From contig NZ_JAMBOT010000001.1 in assembly GCF_023715725.1 (NCBI RefSeq), positions 930,001-994,000 of the forward strand: 64,000 bases of DNA, given 5' to 3'. The notes beneath the pieces were generated by a model. That model saw only the letters and a list, made by a program, of their open reading frames with translations. It had not been told where the DNA came from and made no database searches. The position numbers were made by a program, and so were the translations under genes. This DNA comes from Paenibacillus pasadenensis. Its GTDB lineage: Bacteria > Bacillota > Bacilli > Paenibacillales > Paenibacillaceae. Of this stretch, positions 58,438 to 64,000 are shown piece after piece; position 1 is the first letter of the stretch; each line of letters opens with the position of its first letter.

Positions 58438-59850
58438 TCAGGATATAACAGTCGGCGAAACAGGCGTTTCTCCTGCAACGACGGAAAGCGGCATTTCATT
58501 CCGTTCTTCAGCATTTTGGGATGCGGGCGCCGCCGTGCTCCGGTAGCTTTCCATGTCCCGGCGGGACATAAAGAGCATGCGCGGATACATCGCACTCGGG
58601 CCTCCGCGCTCTTTTTTGCTGCTGGAGCGGGTTGGTTTCTTCTTTGGCTTAGCGGACAATACTCGGAATAAAAGCTTTAGATAAAGGCGGGAAACTTTGG
58701 CAAACCAATTATCCGGTAAATCAAACAACTGAAACCCCAGCTTGTCTGTTCCGCTGTGAATCATCGTGACGCCATATAACGCTTTAACCGTCGACATCTC
58801 CGGATCGTTCAGCACCGCCTTGGATACGGCAGGAAGCGCATGGTCCATCTGCCGCAATAGGCGAATCATGACCGCGACGGGAGAAGAGGAGCGTAAAGCC
58901 GCTTGGCGCAGCATGCTGTTATCCAAATGAATTTCAGCCACCTTGTCGCCTTTGACGATTCGTACGCCTTCCCTTAACTCGATAGGAGGACCGCTGTAGC
59001 TGACTTTGCGGTAATGGAAAACTGGTTTGCCGCCGTCCCCGGCCTTAACCGCCTTAAGCCGAAATACCAGATGAAACAGATTTTCGTACTGCAGCCAAAG
59101 TGCAGCCAGCGCCCGGTTCCACCAGGAAGGCCGGTTCGCTTTGTTTTTCTCGGTCAGTTCAATGAGCTGCGGAATGGTCACAAAGCGGTAATTCCGCGCA
59201 GTTCCCTCTTCGAGGTAAATCTGGAGCGCCTCCAGCATTTGGGCCGGCGCATCCTTGTCCGCACCAAGCGTTAAACCGCAGTCGTGAAGCAAGAGCACTT
59301 CTCCCGGTTTAAGCTTTTTGACCAGCCTGTTTTTCAGCTTTTTTGAATTCTCATGAGATTTCCAGTCGCCGAAAATACCGGACCAAAGTACAATTTTGTA
59401 CTGCCCTTTTTTGGAAAAGTCAAACAGATTGACGATTCCCCAGGGCGGCCGATACAGCGAAGGGGCTTGGCCCGTCGCTCGTTTTATGACATCGGCTGTA
59501 AGCGCAATCTGCCTTTTAACCGTTTTGGGCCGCATGATCCAGTTGGTTTTGTGCACATAGTTGTGAATGCCGATCGTATGCCCTTCATCCCTCATTCGCT
59601 GCAGCAGCTCGGGGTGGCGTTCCGCATGAGCTCCAACGACAAAAAAAGTCGCCCTGGCATCGTGCCTGGCGAGCAAATCCAGCAGCCTTGGCGTATACAC
59701 CGGATCAGGCCCGTCATCGAAGGTGAGGGCGATTTCCTTGTCTGCCAAGCCTTTCTTAAAGACGCGGAAACCGAACAGGCGGCTCACCAGCCCCGGGATA
59801 AAAGCATAGAGCGAGAGGAAATAGAATCCCCAGACAAGCAAGTTCTCCAT
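58438..59850 (-). CDS. Membrane-anchored polysaccharide deacetylase with extra C-terminal domain
   Basis: 470 residues from ATG 59850 (GGGGAAAAG upstream). An N-terminal helix (about 5-25) is followed by the NodB domain: EIALTFDDGPDPVYTPRLLD, HNYVHKTNW with His-x3-His, RPPWGIVNLFD, and LLLHDCG. CE4 enzymes of this form deacetylate peptidoglycan or surface polymers. The C-terminal 200 residues form a separate domain of unknown function ending in a basic stretch (AKPKKKPTRSSSKKERGG). An ATG at 59868 is an alternative. Confidence 0.87.
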   Translation of the reverse strand: MENLLVWGFYFLSLYAFIPGLVSRLFGFRVFKKGLADKEIALTFDDGPDPVYTPRLLDLLARHDARATFFVVGAHAERHPELLQRMRDEGHTIGIHNYVHKTNWIMRPKTVKRQIALTADVIKRATGQAPSLYRPPWGIVNLFDFSKKGQYKIVLWSGIFGDWKSHENSKKLKNRLVKKLKPGEVLLLHDCGLTLGADKDAPAQMLEALQIYLEEGTARNYRFVTIPQLIELTEKNKANRPSWWNRALAALWLQYENLFHLVFRLKAVKAGDGGKPVFHYRKVSYSGPPIELREGVRIVKGDKVAEIHLDNSMLRQAALRSSSPVAVMIRLLRQMDHALPAVSKAVLNDPEMSTVKALYGVTMIHSGTDKLGFQLFDLPDNWFAKVSRLYLKLLFRVLSAKPKKKPTRSSSKKERGGPSAMYPRMLFMSRRDMESYRSTAAPASQNAEERNEMPLSVVAGETPVSPTVIS

Positions 59851-59999
59851 CTTTCTTTTCCCCACCATATTCTCTTGAAGTCTACCACCCATTGTAACAT
59901 AAACGAATCAAAATACGCTGTTTATCTAAAATCTATAGTACAATCAGTTCAGAAATATGAATGATTTCCAATTGCCGTCTTAAAGGAGTCTGGTTATTC

Positions 60000-61106
60000 A
60001 TGCTGATGTTTTACCGTAAGTATTGGCGCACCGCATTTGATATTGGGCTTATTGTGCTCACCGTGTACCTGATTATGCTTGCCTTCACTTACCTGTATTC
60101 CATTGCCGCGCCGATTTTCCTGTCTTTCCTGATCTTCGCGGTCATCGAGCCTTTAGCAAAGCTGCTGAACCGGGTTGGCATCAAAAAATCGATCGCCTCG
60201 GCCATCTCCATCATGATTTTTTCCGCTCTGATTTTAGGCGTATTTTTTGGAGCGGGGTATATTATGGTCCGGGAAGCGACGACGCTTGCCGACAAGCTGC
60301 CAGAATACCAAATTATTTTGCAGGAACAGGTCGATGAGGGCTCATCCTGGCTGAAGGAGCAAATTGGCGCGCTGCCGCCGGGAACGGTGGACAAGCTCCA
60401 GGAATACATCGACTCCCTGACCCGCTGGGGCCAAAAGGTAGCCGAGGGCTTTCTGCTCAAGGCCGCAGGTTATTTAAGCTCCGTCTCCACCTTTATGTTT
60501 AACTTCGTAATCGGCATCATTCTGGCCTACTTCCTCAGCATTGAGATCGGCAGCTGGAAGCGGATCGCGACGAACAAAACGCCAAAAACATTTAAAAAAG
60601 CCTTTTTCTTTCTGCGTGAAAATGTTTTCTCCGGCATTCTGGCTTATCTGAAAGCCCAGCTTAAGCTGATCTCCATTACGTTTGCCGTTGTATTTGTCTC
60701 CTTGCTGGTGCTCGGCGTTGAAAATGCATTGACGATATCCGTTATTGCGGCTGTGTTTGACGTCCTTCCGCTGCTCGGAGTCGGCACTGTGTTTGTGCCT
60801 TGGATATTGTACCTTGTCGCCGTAGGCGATTTCCAGCTTGCGATCTGGCTCGGCATCCTATTCCTTGTTATTGTCGCCGCTCGGCAAATTCTCGAACCGC
60901 TTATTACCGGCGACACGCTGGGAGTGTCCGCATTCACCATGCTTGCTTTTATGGTCCTTTCCCTGTCGCTGTTCGGCATTGCCGGAGTCATATTGTCTCC
61001 GATATTGCTCATTCTTGTCAAAGCGCTTTACGACCAAGGTTATTTCCGGCGCTGGATTACGCCGCCGCAGGGCGAGTACGATGTGGAGCTTGCGGAAAAA
61101 GGGTAG
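60000..61106 (+). CDS. AI-2E family transporter (YtvI/PerM-like)
   Basis: 368 residues from ATG 60000 with AAAGGAG upstream. Eight hydrophobic segments, with a hydrophilic stretch between the third and fourth (about 75-150), and the family motifs VLPLLGVGTVFVPWI and GDTLGVSAFTMLAFMVLSLSLFGIAGVILSPIL. This family, named after TqsA, transports autoinducer-2 or ions; Bacillus YtvI is linked to sporulation. The substrate cannot be judged. It is divergent from the deacetylase and stands alone. Confidence 0.85.
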   Translation: MLMFYRKYWRTAFDIGLIVLTVYLIMLAFTYLYSIAAPIFLSFLIFAVIEPLAKLLNRVGIKKSIASAISIMIFSALILGVFFGAGYIMVREATTLADKLPEYQIILQEQVDEGSSWLKEQIGALPPGTVDKLQEYIDSLTRWGQKVAEGFLLKAAGYLSSVSTFMFNFVIGIILAYFLSIEIGSWKRIATNKTPKTFKKAFFFLRENVFSGILAYLKAQLKLISITFAVVFVSLLVLGVENALTISVIAAVFDVLPLLGVGTVFVPWILYLVAVGDFQLAIWLGILFLVIVAARQILEPLITGDTLGVSAFTMLAFMVLSLSLFGIAGVILSPILLILVKALYDQGYFRRWITPPQGEYDVELAEKG

Positions 61107-61126
61107 TTCAGTGTTTGTTGAAAAGA

Positions 61127-61227
61127 GTTCGCTGCGCCAAAGACCGGCCCTCCGATCGCTGTTGACCTCCGATTTTTTTTGAACTTATCCGCCTGTAGCG
61201 GTCAAAAATCGGACGTCAAAGGCGAAC
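61127..61227. repeat. Interrupted inverted repeat in the gap after the AI-2E gene
   Basis: GTTCGC at 61127 pairs with GCGAAC at 61222, and TTGACCTCCGATTTTT with AAAAATCGGACGTCAA (one mismatch). The whole can fold into a long hairpin with a central loop. It is not followed by T and does not look like a terminator; it may be an intergenic repeat family. Together with a terminator it fills the 328-base gap 61107-61434. Confidence 0.5.
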
Positions 61228-61316
61228 GCTGCCGCTTCTCCAGGCTCGGCCTGTGGCTCCACTCCCGTTTTCACTGCGTTTAACTCCACTGCCTTTTTCG
61301 CAGTGGATTATGATGG

Positions 61317-61353
61317 AATAAGCCGCCCGTGAATCTTCGGGCGGCTTATTTTT
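61317..61353 (+). terminator. Terminator after the AI-2E gene
   Basis: AATAAGCCGCCCG pairs with CGGGCGGCTTATT around an eight-base loop, followed by TTT. It lies 210 bases after the stop. Confidence 0.8.
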
Positions 61354-61434
61354 GGTCGAGTTATGGCGCTAATTTGCCCTATAGCGCCACTTGTGCATCG
61401 CATTCCCATCAGCGCTTTTATGGAGCCAATCCGG

Positions 61435-63270
61435 CTACCTGCCTCCGCCGGAGGCTTCCCAAGCGGCGATTGTGTTCATCACGTCCCCGAACACTTTGGC
61501 GGCCAGATTGGAGCTGCCTACCGGGCGGCTTTCCGCCAGCACGGCTACCGCGTAACGAGCATTCGGCACCGGACCATAGCCGATAAACCATTGATGATTG
61601 CCCGCTCCAGGCAATCCGGTTTCTGCTGTGCCGGATTTCCCGGCAACCTTCCAGGCCGCGCTTCGCAGTCTTTGCCCGGTTCCGGCCGAGACGACCTGCT
61701 CCATACCGCGGCGAAGAGCTGCGGCAGACGATGCGGAAATGCTTCCATAAGGCGACGGAGAAAAATGGCGGCTGAACGAAGCAAGCCTTTGTCCATTTGC
61801 ATATCGGATGGAGGAAACAAGCCGCGGCTCCATAACTTTGCCGTTATGCAGCAAGGTGACGATAAGATTGGCGGCCTGCAGGGGAGTGATCTGCACATCC
61901 TGCTGGCCTATGCCGGTTCTCGCCAGCGCACCGTTTAACCTCAGCTCCTCTGGTGAGGCTCCTCCTGCAAATACGGTGCCCGACTCCTCTTCCCACAGCA
62001 GCCGCAGCGGCCCTTTCAGCGGCCCTTCGTGGCTCCCTTTAGGCAAGCTCCAGCCGATACGCCGTCCTAACCCCAGCTTATCCGCCGTCCGCAGCAGCTG
62101 CTGCGGCTGAAGCCTTTCCGCAAGAGCGGCAAATACAATATTGCAGGACTGGGCCAGCCCCTCTCTCAGCGTAACGGTGCCATGCCCGCCTTCCTTCCAG
62201 CAGGAAAGCCCGTAATGCCCATACTCCCCGTCGCAATGGAAGCGCTCGTTCTCCTGCGCCGCTCCCGCGTCCAAGGCTGCCGCTTCCGTAACGAGCTTAA
62301 AAATCGACCCCGGCGTATACGCACGCACCGCCCGATTCGCCGCACCGTCATAAAACTCCGTCCGGTCAGCCGACGGTTTCATAAGCGGCAAAGATACCAT
62401 CGCGCGTATATCCGCTGTTTTAACGTCCAGGACAACAACCGCTCCTTTGCCAAGCCCGGAGGCGGCTGCCGTACGTTCAAGCTCGGCCTGAAGCGGCAAA
62501 TCGAGCGTTGTTTCCACCTGTAAAGGATACATCGGGTTAGCGGGCCGGTTCATCGTCACGTTCAGCCCCTTGAGCGGGTAACCCGCCGCATCGGACCAAT
62601 AACTTGCATATACGGGCCCGGTCCCACGCAGCAGCGCGTCAAGCGACAGCTCCAATCCGCCGCCGCCCGTTTGTTCACGGAGCGAAGCTTTACCGCTATT
62701 GAGCTGACTGCTGTACTCACTAATCATCCGCTCCGGGTTCTCGCTGACATAACCAAGTGCCTGCACATGCGAACCTTTGGCATCCGTACGGGAACGGTAA
62801 GGCAGGAGCGCCACTCCCTCCACCCGCAGGCTGGACAGCTCCTGCAGTTGAGCAGGCGTCAGCCTTTTGGGCAGGCCAGTATGCTCGTCCATCCAGAACT
62901 CCGGCGACTTGATTCCGTCAAGCTTCTGAAGCAGCTCACGGCTGTTCAAGCCCATGATATGCGCTAGCGCGTTTATATCTCTGCCCGTCACGCCTCTTGG
63001 CCGTTTATCCTGATGAGGGTATGGAAAAAAAGCCAGCGCTTCGTAAGAAAATCCCGTCAGCGCCAACCCGTTCCGATCTGTAAAATCACCCCGGCCCGCA
63101 TCAAGCAGCAGACGATGGCTGCGCTGCTGGACGACAGGGCGGCTCGAAACATGCCGGCTGGTATGAGCCGTGTCCCATGGCATTAACATAAGCCAGGCAA
63201 GCCGAATGACGGCAACCGCCAGCATAAAAGCAGCTCCCGCTGCAACAATTCGGATTCGTTTTGATCTCAT
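61435..63270 (-). CDS. Class B penicillin-binding protein, transpeptidase
   Basis: 611 residues. Membrane helix about 8-30, then the dimerisation domain (about 45-255) and the transpeptidase domain. The active-site motifs are YTPGSIFK (Ser-x-x-Lys), SCN in LAQSCNIVFAAL, and KSGTAE. It cross-links peptidoglycan on the outer face of the membrane. Size and order fit the FtsI/SpoVD/PbpI group, though the N-terminal domain is divergent and there is no PASTA domain. It lies alone between terminators. Confidence 0.9.
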   Translation of the reverse strand: MRSKRIRIVAAGAAFMLAVAVIRLAWLMLMPWDTAHTSRHVSSRPVVQQRSHRLLLDAGRGDFTDRNGLALTGFSYEALAFFPYPHQDKRPRGVTGRDINALAHIMGLNSRELLQKLDGIKSPEFWMDEHTGLPKRLTPAQLQELSSLRVEGVALLPYRSRTDAKGSHVQALGYVSENPERMISEYSSQLNSGKASLREQTGGGGLELSLDALLRGTGPVYASYWSDAAGYPLKGLNVTMNRPANPMYPLQVETTLDLPLQAELERTAAASGLGKGAVVVLDVKTADIRAMVSLPLMKPSADRTEFYDGAANRAVRAYTPGSIFKLVTEAAALDAGAAQENERFHCDGEYGHYGLSCWKEGGHGTVTLREGLAQSCNIVFAALAERLQPQQLLRTADKLGLGRRIGWSLPKGSHEGPLKGPLRLLWEEESGTVFAGGASPEELRLNGALARTGIGQQDVQITPLQAANLIVTLLHNGKVMEPRLVSSIRYANGQRLASFSRHFSPSPYGSISASSAAALRRGMEQVVSAGTGQRLRSAAWKVAGKSGTAETGLPGAGNHQWFIGYGPVPNARYAVAVLAESRPVGSSNLAAKVFGDVMNTIAAWEASGGGR

Positions 63271-63372
63271 CCGGTCTTCGCTCCTTGCCCGCCGTTTCCG
63301 TTTTTATCTAGTTATTTCCTATAAGAGACAGCATCAATCATTTCCTTGCCGAGAACAAACCGCTGCTTAAAC

Positions 63373-63402
63373 AAAAAAACGGCCCGCATAAAGCGGACCG
63401 TT
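63373..63402 (-). terminator. Terminator after the chemotaxis receptor gene
   Basis: On the minus strand AACGGTCCGC pairs with GCGGGCCGTT (one mismatch), followed by TTTTT. Confidence 0.85.
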
Positions 63403-63415
63403 AAAGCTGCAAAAT

Positions 63416-64000
63416 CTATTCTTGTTTGACCTGGAACCTGTCCAGCGATTTCTGCAATGACTTGGATACATCCTCCAGCTTGCCGGAAAGGGAAACGAGG
63501 CTTTCGCTGACGCCCAGCTGTTCACTGCTAAGTGATGCTACCTCCTCGGATGTTGCGGAGGCCTCTTCAGCAACGGCGCTAACACTGCCCATTGCCTCGC
63601 TAAGCTGCTGCTGGGATTCATCGAGAATGCGCACCGACTCCGATACATTTTCCAGACTGAGCGTCAAAGCGCCCATACGTGCCTGAACCTCAAGGAAAAT
63701 ACCGTTTGCTTCCTTGACTGAACCGATCTGCTCTTGGAAAATAGGCTGCGCTTTGCCCAGCGCCTCGACCGTTTCCTCGATCTCGGTTTGAATCGTATTC
63801 GTAATGCCCTCCACCATGTGGATGGATTGTCTGGATTGCTCGGCAAGCTCGCGGATTTCTCCGGCTACGACCATAAAGCCTTTTCCGGCCGCCCCTGCCC
63901 GCGCCGCTTCAATAGAAGCATTCAACGAAAGAATATTCGTTTGTTTTGCAACACTGCCGAGCACGTCCAAAATTTTGCGAATGGAACGGGTGCTTTCCTT
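63416..64000 (-). CDS. Methyl-accepting chemotaxis protein, C-terminal part (start outside the window)
   Basis: 194 codons are visible, open at the right edge. [20 protein letters not shown] and [16 protein letters not shown] are the highly conserved signalling tip that binds CheA and CheW. The remaining sequence is coiled coil with Glu/Gln/Ala heptads and ends in [10 protein letters not shown]. Length downstream of the tip is normal. The sensing part lies beyond base 64000. Confidence 0.93.
   Translation of the reverse strand, partial: KESTRSIRKILDVLGSVAKQTNILSLNASIEAARAGAAGKGFMVVAGEIRELAEQSRQSIHMVEGITNTIQTEIEETVEALGKAQPIFQEQIGSVKEANGIFLEVQARMGALTLSLENVSESVRILDESQQQLSEAMGSVSAVAEEASATSEEVASLSSEQLGVSESLVSLSGKLEDVSKSLQKSLDRFQVKQE

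Overview
The window reads as a chromosomal segment of a Paenibacillus-type Firmicute (Bacillales). This is inferred from the gene families together: an intact sigma-K gene with pro-sequence, the exoribonuclease YhaM, several LplA/LplB/LplC-like sugar ABC systems, a YesM/YesN two-component pair, AraC regulators fused to siderophore-binding domains, Fur boxes of the Bacillus 7-1-7 type, a GlnR/TnrA box before urease, AGGAGG ribosome binding sites and intrinsic terminators. The base composition looks moderate, near half GC. I see no tRNA, rRNA, CRISPR array or intact insertion sequence.

Layout, left to right. 1-557 is the N-terminal part of an MFS transporter. 885-7771 is a minus-strand operon: two permeases and a lipoprotein of a carbohydrate-type importer, a PHP phosphoesterase and a secreted PI-specific phospholipase C with crystallin repeats. 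A cre-like site lies at its promoter and a glycerophosphodiesterase gene just upstream. 8641-12643 is a pfkB-lacZ operon with palindromic operators. 12930-15795 is an iron-regulated unit: an AraC-type regulator that reads in frame, through an internal Fur-controlled promoter, into a siderophore-binding lipoprotein, followed by an esterase. 16065-29120 is a polysaccharide-use block: deacetylase, a giant multidomain GH74 enzyme, a YesN/YesM pair and an Lpl-type importer. 29342-32991 is a LacI repressor divergent from an FAD oxidoreductase and an SGNH hydrolase.

33064-34996 holds sigK and, beside it, a decayed partial sigK copy; between them is a small toxin-antitoxin remnant. 35268-35874 encodes twin small membrane proteins, followed by a second Fur-controlled AraC/substrate-binding fusion. 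37809-46220 holds two nitroreductases, an orphan sugar-binding protein with an unrecognised 526-residue partner, a sirtuin, yhaM, an acidic protein of unknown function, an unrecognised anchored protein and a MarR regulator. 46475-51342 is ureABCFGD under a GlnR/TnrA-type box. 51483-54760 holds a 39-residue membrane peptide, a VanSR-like two-component system and two stalk-domain secreted proteins. 54947-56632 is ilvD. 56735-58369 is an ECF sigma factor with its anti-sigma factor. Then come a deacetylase, an AI-2E-family membrane protein, a class B penicillin-binding protein and the C-terminal end of a chemotaxis receptor.

Much of the left half is scavenging machinery in which secreted enzymes, importers, kinases and local regulators are grouped by substrate. 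The right half is more housekeeping: nitrogen use, branched-chain amino acid synthesis, envelope stress and cell wall.
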